Positions 1-5,575 of a DNA stretch of 5,575 bases are shown here, piece by piece. The notes under the pieces were generated by a model. The model searched no databases, was not told the DNA's origin, and was given only the letters and a program-made list of their open reading frames with translations. The stretch is from an uncultured Bacillota bacterium. GTDB lineage: Bacteria > Bacillota > Dehalobacteriia > UBA4068. Position numbers and translations under genes: made by a program. Where the stretch lies: the NCBI GenBank assembly GCA_934271085.1, contig CAKQQU010000068.1, positions 1-5,575 on the forward strand. Direction: 5' to 3'. Every line of letters begins with the position of its first letter. Within the stretch, counting starts at the first letter, position 1.

Positions 1-2
1 TG

Positions 3-185
3 ATCTGCGCAGGCGCGGTTCAGACGATAAAACGTCTGCTGGATACCCCCATAACCAGATTGCCTTCACTTAAGATAAGCCCTACTTTAATGAATGAGAT
101 AGAAGCTGCCATTGCCTATTTTATGGATTATCACCTTGAATACAGTTCCCGTGCCAAAAAGGTTTTAAAACAATTGCTTGATTAA
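3..185 (+). CDS. recO: C-terminal end of RecO-like DNA repair protein (partial)
   Basis: This is the last 60 codons of an open frame that enters from the left edge and ends with TAA. The tail reads ICAGAVQTIKRLLDTP, then LPSLKISPTLMNEIEAAI, then a helical YFMDYHLEYSSRAKKVLKQLLD end. That pattern, an 'ISP..(L/M)..E...A...Y..YHLE...(R/K)...FL..L' stretch at the extreme C terminus, is what I recognise from RecO proteins, which are about 240-260 residues long. RecO works with RecR to load RecA onto SSB-coated single-stranded DNA in RecFOR recombination repair. The oligonucleotide-binding fold and zinc-binding cysteines lie outside the window, so the assignment rests on the tail alone. The stop codon overlaps the -35 region of the promoter assigned to glyA, which leaves only 70 bases between the two genes. 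Confidence 0.7.
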   Translation: MCAGAVQTIKRLLDTPITRLPSLKISPTLMNEIEAAIAYFMDYHLEYSSRAKKVLKQLLD

Positions 186-207
186 GGCGGCGGCAATCTG
201 CTATAAT
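178..207 (+). promoter_or_regulatory. Predicted sigma-A-type promoter of glyA
   Basis: A -35 box TTGATT (178-183, 4 of 6 consensus matches) is followed after 18 bases by a perfect -10 box TATAAT (202-207). Transcription would start near 214-216, giving a leader of about 40 bases before the glyA ATG. The -35 box overlaps the final codons and stop of the upstream gene, so glyA can be expressed independently of recO. An inverted repeat, GCTATA (200-205) and TATAGC (215-220), spans the -10 box and the start site and could be an operator. No riboswitch-sized leader is present. Confidence 0.65.
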
Positions 208-243
208 ATACCCCTATAGCGGCGGCGCCGTTAATATGAATAT

Positions 244-248
244 GGAGG
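244..248 (+). promoter_or_regulatory. Shine-Dalgarno site of glyA
   Basis: GGAGG lies 7 bases upstream of the ATG at 256. It supports that start, which also gives a protein N terminus of the length normal for GlyA. Confidence 0.85.
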
Positions 249-255
249 TAACAAA

Positions 256-1497
256 ATGTTTGATTTCAGTATTCTTCAGGCCGCTGATCCTGAGATCGCA
301 GAAGCTATCAGCAAGGAACTGGATCGTCAAAGAAGCAAGATAGAATTGATCGCTTCCGAAAATTTTACTTCCAAGGCTGTTATGGTAGCGCAGGGCTCTG
401 TGCTGACCAATAAATATGCGGAGGGTTATCCGGCAAAGCGCTACTATGGCGGCTGCGAATGTGTGGATATAGCAGAGAACCTGGCAAGGGAAAGAGCTAA
501 AAAGCTTTTTGGAGCGGAATTTGCCAATGTGCAGCCCCACAGCGGTGCTCAGGCCAATATGTCAGCTTATTTTGCCCTGCTTAATCCCGGCGACCGCATT
601 TTAGGCATGAGTTTGGCTCACGGCGGCCATCTTACCCATGGTTCCCCGGTAAACTTTTCCGGCAAGCAGTACAATTTCTTCTCTTACGGAGTTGAAGAAG
701 GCAGCGAAGTTATTGATTATGATAAATTGATGGCCCAGGCCATGGAAGTAAAGCCTGCCCTGATAGTGGCGGGTGCTTCCGCTTATCCCCGGGTAATAGA
801 TTTCGCCAAGTTCAGAGAGATAGCCGATGCCTGCGGCGCCTTGCTGATGACCGATATGGCTCATATTGCCGGCCTGGTAGCAGTTGGCGAACATCCTTCG
901 CCCATTCCTTACTGCGATGTTGTTACCTCCACCACTCATAAAACCCTGCGGGGCCCCAGAGGCGGTCTGATCCTTACCAATAACGAGGAATACGCCAAAG
1001 CCATTGATAAAGCTGTTTTCCCCGGCATTCAGGGCGGCCCGCTTATGCATGTTATCGCCGCAAAGGCCGTTGCTTTTGGCGAGGCGCTTAAGCCTGAATT
1101 CAAGGATTATATAGTAAATGTTAAAAAGAACGCACAGGTTTTGGCCAATGAGCTTAGCCGCAGAGGTATGCGCATAGTTTCGGGAGGTACCGATAATCAT
1201 CTGCTGCTGGTGGATGTACGTCCCTGGGGGCTCACCGGTAAGGAAGCCGAACATATCCTGGACGAAGCGGGCATTACCTGTAATAAGAACGGCATACCCT
1301 TTGATCCGGAAAAACCTTTTGTTACCAGCGGTATCCGTTTGGGATCCGCAGCCTGCACTACCAGAGGATTTGACGAAGCAGCCTTTGCCAAGGTAGCTGA
1401 AGCAATCGCCTTATGCCTCAGCAAGGACGATGCCAAATTTGCCCAGGGCGCCGCTATAGTTAAGGAGCTTACCGCCAAGTATCCCCTGTATGCCTAG
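256..1497 (+). CDS. glyA: Serine hydroxymethyltransferase
   Basis: This 413-residue protein is complete and of normal length for bacterial GlyA. It is a cytosolic PLP enzyme (fold type I) that interconverts serine plus tetrahydrofolate with glycine plus 5,10-methylene-tetrahydrofolate, the main supply of one-carbon units for purines, thymidylate and methionine. Visible hallmarks are ELIASENF (30-37), KYAEGYPAKRYYGG (53-66), the SGAQAN cofactor-phosphate segment (96-101), D200 and H203 in TDMAHIAGL, and the PLP-binding lysine K229 in STTHKTLRGPRGG. The substrate-carboxylate arginine is R361 in TSGIRLGSAACTTRG. In that last motif the common GTPA is GSAA, a mild variation next to an intact arginine. 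The ATG start is backed by a GGAGG site. The gene has its own promoter and ends at a strong terminator, so it is probably monocistronic. Long opposite-strand frames inside it are coding shadows. Confidence 0.97.
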   Translation: MFDFSILQAADPEIAEAISKELDRQRSKIELIASENFTSKAVMVAQGSVLTNKYAEGYPAKRYYGGCECVDIAENLARERAKKLFGAEFANVQPHSGAQANMSAYFALLNPGDRILGMSLAHGGHLTHGSPVNFSGKQYNFFSYGVEEGSEVIDYDKLMAQAMEVKPALIVAGASAYPRVIDFAKFREIADACGALLMTDMAHIAGLVAVGEHPSPIPYCDVVTSTTHKTLRGPRGGLILTNNEEYAKAIDKAVFPGIQGGPLMHVIAAKAVAFGEALKPEFKDYIVNVKKNAQVLANELSRRGMRIVSGGTDNHLLLVDVRPWGLTGKEAEHILDEAGITCNKNGIPFDPEKPFVTSGIRLGSAACTTRGFDEAAFAKVAEAIALCLSKDDAKFAQGAAIVKELTAKYPLYA

Positions 1498-1546
1498 AAT
1501 TTGATGAGTCATAGGCTGTAGGCAGATTTTTTATGGGAATAAAGTG

Positions 1547-1579
1547 AAAACGGATCGGCAGTTGCCGGTCCGTTTTTTT
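1547..1579 (+). terminator. Intrinsic terminator of glyA, possibly bidirectional
   Basis: AACGGATCGGC and GCCGGTCCGTT form a near-perfect GC-rich stem with one T-G wobble, closed by the tetraloop AGTT (1560-1563). A run of seven T follows (1573-1579). It lies about 50 bases after the glyA stop. On the reverse strand the same hairpin is followed by TTTTCACTTT, a weaker U-rich tail. It could therefore also end the convergent transcript from the right, whose last stop codon is about 50 bases away. Confidence 0.9.
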
Positions 1580-1631
1580 GCATATGCTTTGCGCTGACAA
1601 AGTTTTTATTCACCCAGCCGGTATTGCTGTG

Positions 1632-2045
1632 CTACAGATCCTCCTCGCTGATTACAGTATAACCCATTTTTTTCAGCAGGGAAGCTGTAAAACCGCTGCC
1701 CTTTACAGTTGTATGGGAGAATGTACCGTCATATATTTTATGGACACCGCAGGAAGGGCTGCTTTCCTTAAGTATTATCAGTTCCGGCTGATACTTTTCG
1801 CATAACTGCAGAGAAAGGGTAGCTCCCTGGCTGAATTCCTGCGTTTTGTCCTGACCGGCGCTGTTTTTGGCCCTGTTTTCTATTATTTCCACCGGCTGTC
1901 TTGGCACAGGCAGATTACCCAGCATTTCCGGGCAGAACATAATATACTCTTTTCCTTGCAGAAAATCATGCACTTTGGCATTGTCATTGCTGACTCCGCT
2001 GTATTTGCAATTTTTCCCCATAAGACAGGCGCTCACCAATATCAT
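1632..2045 (-). CDS. DUF523 (YbbK/TudS-like) protein, putative [4Fe-4S] desulfidase
   Basis: This is a 137-residue protein of the DUF523 family. Family motifs in order are SACLMGKNCKYSG (C7, C13) at the N terminus, FCPEMLGNLPVPRQPVEI with C38, KESSPSCG with C99, and IYDGTFS (104-110), ending with a GSGF..SLL...G helix. One member, TudS, has been characterised as a thiouracil desulfidase using a [4Fe-4S] cluster held by three cysteines. C7, C38 and C99 are the equivalents I would expect here, but the substrate in this organism is an inference. The frame is open back to a TTG at 2087. I place the start at the ATG at 2045 because family members begin directly with a M-I-x-VSACL-like sequence. 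An AGGAAGG site also sits 8 bases upstream, and the longer version would overlap the upstream gene. It follows the TtcA-like gene after 4 bases and is almost certainly cotranscribed with it. The stop is TAG. Confidence 0.88.
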   Translation of the reverse strand: MILVSACLMGKNCKYSGVSNDNAKVHDFLQGKEYIMFCPEMLGNLPVPRQPVEIIENRAKNSAGQDKTQEFSQGATLSLQLCEKYQPELIILKESSPSCGVHKIYDGTFSHTTVKGSGFTASLLKKMGYTVISEEDL

Positions 2046-2049
2046 TATT

Positions 2050-2787
2050 TTAACCTTCCTTTCTGTTGCCGTCCCAATCGTCTCCAAACAGCCTGTCCAG
2101 AGCGCCGGTAACTCTGTCTTTTCCCATTGGGGCCATGGCTTCCAGCTGGGATACTATTTTTTTCATCTCCTGCCTTTTGCCCAGGCAATTCTGCGGACAG
2201 TTGCTGCGGGAAACAGGCAGGCCTTCTTTTTCCGTTACATAGCGGATCTGATCCTCCGGCACGTAGATGAAGGGACGGATAACTGTCAGATCCATTCTAT
2301 CCAGATATGTTACCGGCTTAAAGCTGCCAATACGTCCCTCGTAAAACAGGTTCAGCAGCAGGGTCTCAACTGCGTCATCCTGATGATGGGCCAGCGCGAT
2401 CTTGGAAAAACCATTTTCTTTTGCCAGGGTGTTCAGGGCTCCCCGACGCATCTTGGCACAAAGAGAGCAGGGGTTGCTTTCCTTGCGTATATCAAAAATA
2501 ACTTCGCCTATCTGCGTTTTCTCCCAGTAAAAGGGTATATCCAGATTTTTGCAGAAAGCTGACATGGCGTCAACATTGTCTTCAGGAAACCCCAGGCAGA
2601 TATGGCCTGCGGCAAGCCTGAATTTGTATTTGGATATAGCCTGAAATTTTTTCAGGGCGTACAGCAGGGTAAGGCTATCCTTTCCTCCGGAGAGCCCCAC
2701 CATGATAGGTATGTCGTCAGCTATCATCTGATGACGGATTATAGCTTTTTTCATTCTTTTATAGATTTCGTCAAAACCATGTCTCAT
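2050..2787 (-). CDS. ttcA: TtcA-family PP-loop tRNA thiolation protein
   Basis: This 245-residue protein (from the ATG at 2787) belongs to the TtcA branch of the PP-loop ATP pyrophosphatase superfamily. In E. coli, TtcA adenylates C32 of certain tRNAs and replaces the oxygen with sulfur to give 2-thiocytidine, using a [4Fe-4S] cluster. Numbering from the chosen start, visible features are the PP-loop VGLSGGKDS (SGGKDS at 33-38), the NPCSLCAKMRRG pair C107/C110, LAHHQDDAVET (about 133-142), and C197 with a nearby C201 in SNCPQNCLG. CxxC plus a third cysteine some 87 residues later matches the cluster ligands of E. coli TtcA. It is shorter than E. coli TtcA (about 311 residues), mostly at the C terminus. 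An upstream TTG at 2802 would add 5 residues but has no ribosome binding site. The ATG has a weak GGGG nearby and fits the family N terminus better. The exact RNA substrate in this organism is not proven. Confidence 0.88.
   Translation of the reverse strand: MRHGFDEIYKRMKKAIIRHQMIADDIPIMVGLSGGKDSLTLLYALKKFQAISKYKFRLAAGHICLGFPEDNVDAMSAFCKNLDIPFYWEKTQIGEVIFDIRKESNPCSLCAKMRRGALNTLAKENGFSKIALAHHQDDAVETLLLNLFYEGRIGSFKPVTYLDRMDLTVIRPFIYVPEDQIRYVTEKEGLPVSRSNCPQNCLGKRQEMKKIVSQLEAMAPMGKDRVTGALDRLFGDDWDGNRKEG
2054..2060 (-). promoter_or_regulatory. Shine-Dalgarno site of the DUF523 gene
   Basis: On the reverse strand AGGAAGG lies 8 bases before the ATG at 2045, embedded in the last codons of the TtcA-like gene. 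This decides the start of the DUF523 gene and suggests translational coupling between the two genes. Confidence 0.7.
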
Positions 2788-2889
2788 ATCTTTATACCCC
2801 AAAATGCGGCAGGAAAAAACAAATTAACCGGCGAAATTAATAGAGTTAAATACCGCATATTTTTCTGAACACTGATTCGGAGGCCAATA
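2788..2889. promoter_or_regulatory. Divergent intergenic region between ttcA-like gene and minC
   Basis: This AT-rich spacer of about 100 bases separates two divergent transcription units and must hold the promoters of both. On the forward strand the best pair I can find is TTAACC (2824-2829), 16 bases, then TTAAAT (2846-2851), each with 4 of 6 consensus matches. On the reverse strand I find no convincing -35/-10 pair. An ATTAA...TTAAT inverted repeat (2823-2827 and 2837-2841) overlaps the forward -35 box, but in such AT-rich sequence it may be chance. Confidence 0.3.
2879..2883 (+). promoter_or_regulatory. Shine-Dalgarno site of minC
   Basis: GGAGG lies 6 bases before the ATG at 2890 and supports that start. 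Confidence 0.85.
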
Positions 2890-3552
2890 ATGAATACAAA
2901 TATAGTCAATATAAAAGGCACACCCCATGGCCTGGTTTTCTATTTTGATACAGAGCAGGCCGGCTTCAGCCAGTTATGCGCAGCCCTGGAAGAAAAGCTT
3001 TCCCGCAGCGGCGACTTTTTTATAAATGCCGAATATATAATCGATCAGGCCAGTAAGTTTTCCAATGAGGAACTGGCTATTCTGGAAGGTATTCTTAATA
3101 AATACCATATCCATAAAGGTAAATCTGCAGCCCATATCATCGAAAGCAACGATATGTCCGAGCTTGTCTATCAGCCCGCCGGAGGCAACAGCCTGCTGGT
3201 GACCCACGGTATCCGCAGCGGGCAGAAGTTTTCTGTACGCGGCAATGCCATAGTCATGGGTGATATAAACCCGGGCGGAGAAGTGGTGGCTACCGGTAAT
3301 GTGGTAGTCATGGGTTCCTGCCGCGGCGTTCTGCATGCAGGCGCCGAAGGGGACGAAAAATGCTATATCATAGCATATAATATGCAGGCGCAGCAGCTGC
3401 GTATTGCCGAGCATGTTGCTACGGTGCCTGCAGATGCAGGGCTAAGCCCATTAAAGCTGGCCATGGTACAGGATGGCAGCATCGTGCTTACCGATTATAT
3501 GCCGGCCCAGTTCCAGGACATCCTCGCTGTTGAGGCTGTTGAGGAGGAATGA
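2890..3552 (+). CDS. minC: Septum site-determining protein MinC
   Basis: This complete 220-residue protein matches MinC in length and in both domains. The N-terminal domain (about 1-95) starts with VNIKGTPHGLVFYFD and contains KLSRSGDFFINAEYI, the usual FtsZ-inhibiting fold. The C-terminal domain (about 100-180) is the right-handed beta-helix that dimerises and binds MinD. It shows RSGQ (109-112), GNAIVMGDINPGGEVVATGN (118-137), GSCRGVLHAGAEG (142-154) and QLRIAEHVA (169-177). MinC, recruited to the membrane by MinD, blocks FtsZ ring assembly away from mid-cell. About 40 residues follow the helix, ending in an acidic EAVEEE tail. The ATG has a GGAGG site 6 bases upstream. No minD lies next to it in this window; the next gene is mutS, whose ribosome binding site sits inside the last minC codons. 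The stop is TGA. Confidence 0.95.
   Translation: MNTNIVNIKGTPHGLVFYFDTEQAGFSQLCAALEEKLSRSGDFFINAEYIIDQASKFSNEELAILEGILNKYHIHKGKSAAHIIESNDMSELVYQPAGGNSLLVTHGIRSGQKFSVRGNAIVMGDINPGGEVVATGNVVVMGSCRGVLHAGAEGDEKCYIIAYNMQAQQLRIAEHVATVPADAGLSPLKLAMVQDGSIVLTDYMPAQFQDILAVEAVEEE
3542..3547 (+). promoter_or_regulatory. Shine-Dalgarno site of mutS inside the minC 3' end
   Basis: A perfect AGGAGG lies 8 bases before the TTG at 3556 and is formed by the last minC codons (GAG GAG GAA). The mutS frame is closed by the minC TGA just upstream, so this TTG is the first possible start. The site therefore fixes TTG as the mutS start and implies coupled translation. Confidence 0.85.
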
Positions 3553-3555
3553 TAC

Positions 3556-5575
3556 TTGACTATTGTAACACCTATCTTTGCTCAATATCAAGACATTAAG
3601 GAGCAATATTCCGACTGTCTGCTGTTTTTTAGATTAGGCGACTTTTATGAGCTGTTTGCCGAAGATGCCAAAATAGCTTCCAAAGAGCTGTCTTTGGTTT
3701 TGACCGCCCGTGAGTGTGGGGGCGGCCGCAAGACGCCAATGTGCGGCGTTCCTCATCATGCTGTGGATAATTATATAGCCCGCCTTATTAAAAAGGGCTA
3801 TAAGGTTGCGATCTGCGAACAGTTGGAAGATCCCAAAACCGTTAAAAAGGGTATAGTCAAGCGCGATGTAGTGCGGGTAGTTACCCCGGGAACGGTTCTG
3901 GAAGAAAATATGCTGGAGAATAATGCTCCCAATTATCTGGCTGCCGTCTGGATGGAACGTAAAGGAAACGCCGAATTTGGGTTTGGTCTTGCCTATGCGG
4001 ATATATCTACCGGCAGTTTTTTTGCTGGGCAGATCAGCGGCGATGATATCCGCAATAAGCTGGCTGATGAATTAACGCGGATAGCTCCGGCAGAATTGCT
4101 GCTTCCTGATGAGCTTATGGAGGACGAGCTGTTCCGTCTGCGCCTGCTGGATAACTGTGTGGGTTGCCTTACTCCCTGTCCTGAGCTGGGCTATATACGC
4201 CGCAACTGTCAGGAAATACTTATAAGTCAGTTTAAAGTAGCCAATATGGAAGCTCTCGGCCTGGGAGAAATGCCCCTGGCTGTGATAGCTTCTGCCATGA
4301 TGCTGACCTTTCTGGAGACGACCCAAAAGCGTACTTTGGATTATATAGACAAGCTGAAAATCATTGACAGCAGCGTCAGCCTTATGCTGGATGCCGCCAC
4401 CAGACGCAATCTGGAGCTGACTTCCACCCTTAGAGGAGGCAAGCGCAAGGGCTCTCTGCTGTGGGTGATAGACGATACCATAACCGCTATGGGCGCGCGG
4501 CTGATAAGAGAGTGGCTGGAAAACCCCTTGCTTTCGGCAGATCCTATCAATCGCAGGCTTGATGCTGTGGAAGAGTTGGCGGGAGAACCGCTTATCCTGT
4601 CTGAGCTGCGGGATCTGCTAAGGAACCTTTATGATATGCAGCGCCTGATAACCAAGGTTTCTTATGGCAATGCCGGCCCTAGGGTATTGCTTAATCTTAA
4701 AAATTCCCTGGCTATACAGCCGCAGATATTTGCTTTGCTCAGTCGGCTGCACAGTAGCCTGTTCGGCTCGCTGCTGGATGCCTATGATATGCTGGAGGAT
4801 ATTTACAGCCTCCTGGAAGAATCCCTTGATGATGACGCTCCTGTTTCTCCCAAGGAGGCCGGGATAATCAGAGCCGGCTATGACCGCGAACTTGACGAGC
4901 TGCGCAGCATTTCCGCTTCTGCCAGGCAGCTTATTCTTGATCTGGAAGCAAGAGAAAGGGAACGCACCGGGATACGCACTCTCAAGGTAGGATACAACAA
5001 AGTTTTTGGTTATTATATCGAAATCAGCAAGGGCAGGGTGTCCGAGGCTCCGGCAGATTATATCCGCAAACAGACTTTGGTGAACGGCGAACGTTTTATT
5101 ACTCCCGAATTAAAAGAGCTGGAAGAAAAGATTTTTTCCGCTTCGCAGCGTATTGCCGAAATGGAATACACCTTTTTCTGCCGGATCAGGGACCGGGTGG
5201 CGGAGGCTGCTCCCCGCATTTGCCGTACTGCGGAAATCTGTGCCCATCTGGACGCTTTGCAGTCTCTGGCTTCTGTAGCCCTGGCCAATAATTATTGCCG
5301 TCCCCAGGTTGATGATGGTGACAAAATCATTATCACCGAAGGCCGTCATCCGGTAGTGGAAAAAATTTTAGGTCAGGAGAACTATATACCCAACGACACC
5401 TATCTTGACCAGGAAAGCCAGCGTATGATGCTGATAACAGGCCCAAATATGACAGGCAAAAGCACTTATATGCGGCAGGTGGCGCTGATAGTCCTTCTGG
5501 CCCGCATGGGCAGCTTTGTTCCTGCTGACAGCGCCCGGATAGGTTATATTGACCGTATCTTTACCAGGGTGGGCG
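3556..5575 (+). CDS. mutS: DNA mismatch repair protein MutS (3' truncated by window edge)
   Basis: The frame is open from a TTG at 3556 to the right edge, giving 673 codons of a protein usually 850-880 residues long. MutS binds mismatches and small loops as a clamp and signals to MutL. The mismatch-binding domain begins TPIFAQYQDIKEQYSDCLLF and contains the Phe-x-Glu motif (F30, E32 in GDFYELF), which marks a true MutS1 rather than MutS2. A connector domain follows (about 125-260), then the lever/clamp region (about 260-540) with DAATRRNLEL (279-288) and GYNKVFGYYIEI (479-490). The ATPase domain follows, with EGRHPVVE (595-602) and the Walker A motif GPNMTGKST (629-637). Walker B, the signature region and the C-terminal helices lie beyond the edge. 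My translation shows no frameshift or internal stop. Four cysteines (C201, C204, C208, C218) cluster in the connector domain. The gene follows minC after 3 bases in the same frame, in an apparent operon; mutL would be a usual downstream partner but is not visible. Confidence 0.96.
   Translation, partial: MTIVTPIFAQYQDIKEQYSDCLLFFRLGDFYELFAEDAKIASKELSLVLTARECGGGRKTPMCGVPHHAVDNYIARLIKKGYKVAICEQLEDPKTVKKGIVKRDVVRVVTPGTVLEENMLENNAPNYLAAVWMERKGNAEFGFGLAYADISTGSFFAGQISGDDIRNKLADELTRIAPAELLLPDELMEDELFRLRLLDNCVGCLTPCPELGYIRRNCQEILISQFKVANMEALGLGEMPLAVIASAMMLTFLETTQKRTLDYIDKLKIIDSSVSLMLDAATRRNLELTSTLRGGKRKGSLLWVIDDTITAMGARLIREWLENPLLSADPINRRLDAVEELAGEPLILSELRDLLRNLYDMQRLITKVSYGNAGPRVLLNLKNSLAIQPQIFALLSRLHSSLFGSLLDAYDMLEDIYSLLEESLDDDAPVSPKEAGIIRAGYDRELDELRSISASARQLILDLEARERERTGIRTLKVGYNKVFGYYIEISKGRVSEAPADYIRKQTLVNGERFITPELKELEEKIFSASQRIAEMEYTFFCRIRDRVAEAAPRICRTAEICAHLDALQSLASVALANNYCRPQVDDGDKIIITEGRHPVVEKILGQENYIPNDTYLDQESQRMMLITGPNMTGKSTYMRQVALIVLLARMGSFVPADSARIGYIDRIFTRVG

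Noticed and set aside
601..1254. A 217-codon reverse-strand open frame inside glyA.
   Set aside because: It lies opposite strongly conserved glyA codons, its translation resembles no family I know, and I see no ribosome binding site. It is a coding shadow, as are the shorter frames at 214-540 and 1197-1478.
1491..1532. A hairpin TGCCTA (1491-1496) and TAGGCA (1519-1524) followed by TTTTTT, right at the glyA stop.
   Set aside because: The stem is only 6 pairs with a 22-base loop, so it is a poor terminator compared with the strong one just downstream.
2046..2087. An extended DUF523 start at the TTG at 2087, adding 14 residues.
   Set aside because: The extra residues fall before the conserved family N terminus and overlap the TtcA-like gene, while the internal ATG has a proper ribosome binding site.
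1867..2562. A 231-codon forward-strand open frame opposite the DUF523 and TtcA-like genes.
   Set aside because: Both reverse-strand genes show clear family motifs, and the forward translation is low-complexity and unrecognisable.
2790..2796. TATAAA on the reverse strand just before the TtcA-like ATG as a -10 box.
   Set aside because: It would place the transcription start at or within the start codon, and no suitable -35 box lies upstream.
2788..2802. The TTG at 2802 as start of the TtcA-like gene.
   Set aside because: It has no ribosome binding site ahead of it, and the ATG five codons later fits the family N terminus. It cannot be fully excluded.
4072..5349. Several open frames of 67-84 codons inside mutS on both strands.
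   Set aside because: The mutS frame is intact and motif-rich throughout, and none of these short frames has recognisable content.

Overview
The window is an ordinary, densely packed bacterial chromosomal segment with about 50% GC. The gene set (RecO tail, GlyA, a TtcA-family protein, a DUF523/TudS-family protein, MinC, MutS), strong GGAGG-type ribosome binding sites and frequent TTG starts suggest a member of the Bacillota. Negativicutes would be my guess, but that is a weak inference. No tRNA, rRNA, mobile element, CRISPR array or sign of recent transfer was seen.

Layout from left to right. (1) The last 60 codons of a forward gene that looks like recO. (2) A well-formed sigma-A-type promoter overlapping the end of recO, with a short inverted repeat over its -10 box, followed by a complete glyA (serine hydroxymethyltransferase). 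(3) A strong intrinsic terminator that separates glyA from a convergent reverse-strand pair. (4) That pair, transcribed right to left, is a TtcA-like PP-loop tRNA thiolation enzyme followed after 4 bases by a DUF523 (YbbK/TudS-like) protein. (5) A divergent intergenic region of about 100 bases. (6) A forward pair, minC and mutS. The mutS start codon lies three bases after the minC stop, its Shine-Dalgarno sequence is inside the last minC codons, and the gene runs off the right edge partway through its ATPase domain.

Functionally these are housekeeping genes: recombination repair (RecO), one-carbon metabolism (GlyA), sulfur modification of RNA or thiopyrimidines (TtcA-like and DUF523), placement of the division septum (MinC) and mismatch repair (MutS). 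The most noteworthy point is the pairing of a predicted sulfur-inserting [4Fe-4S] enzyme with a member of the family that contains thiouracil desulfidase. Smaller points are a Cys cluster in the MutS connector domain, minC adjoining mutS with no minD in view, and the in-frame minC/mutS junction. I see no clear new defence or mobile system here.
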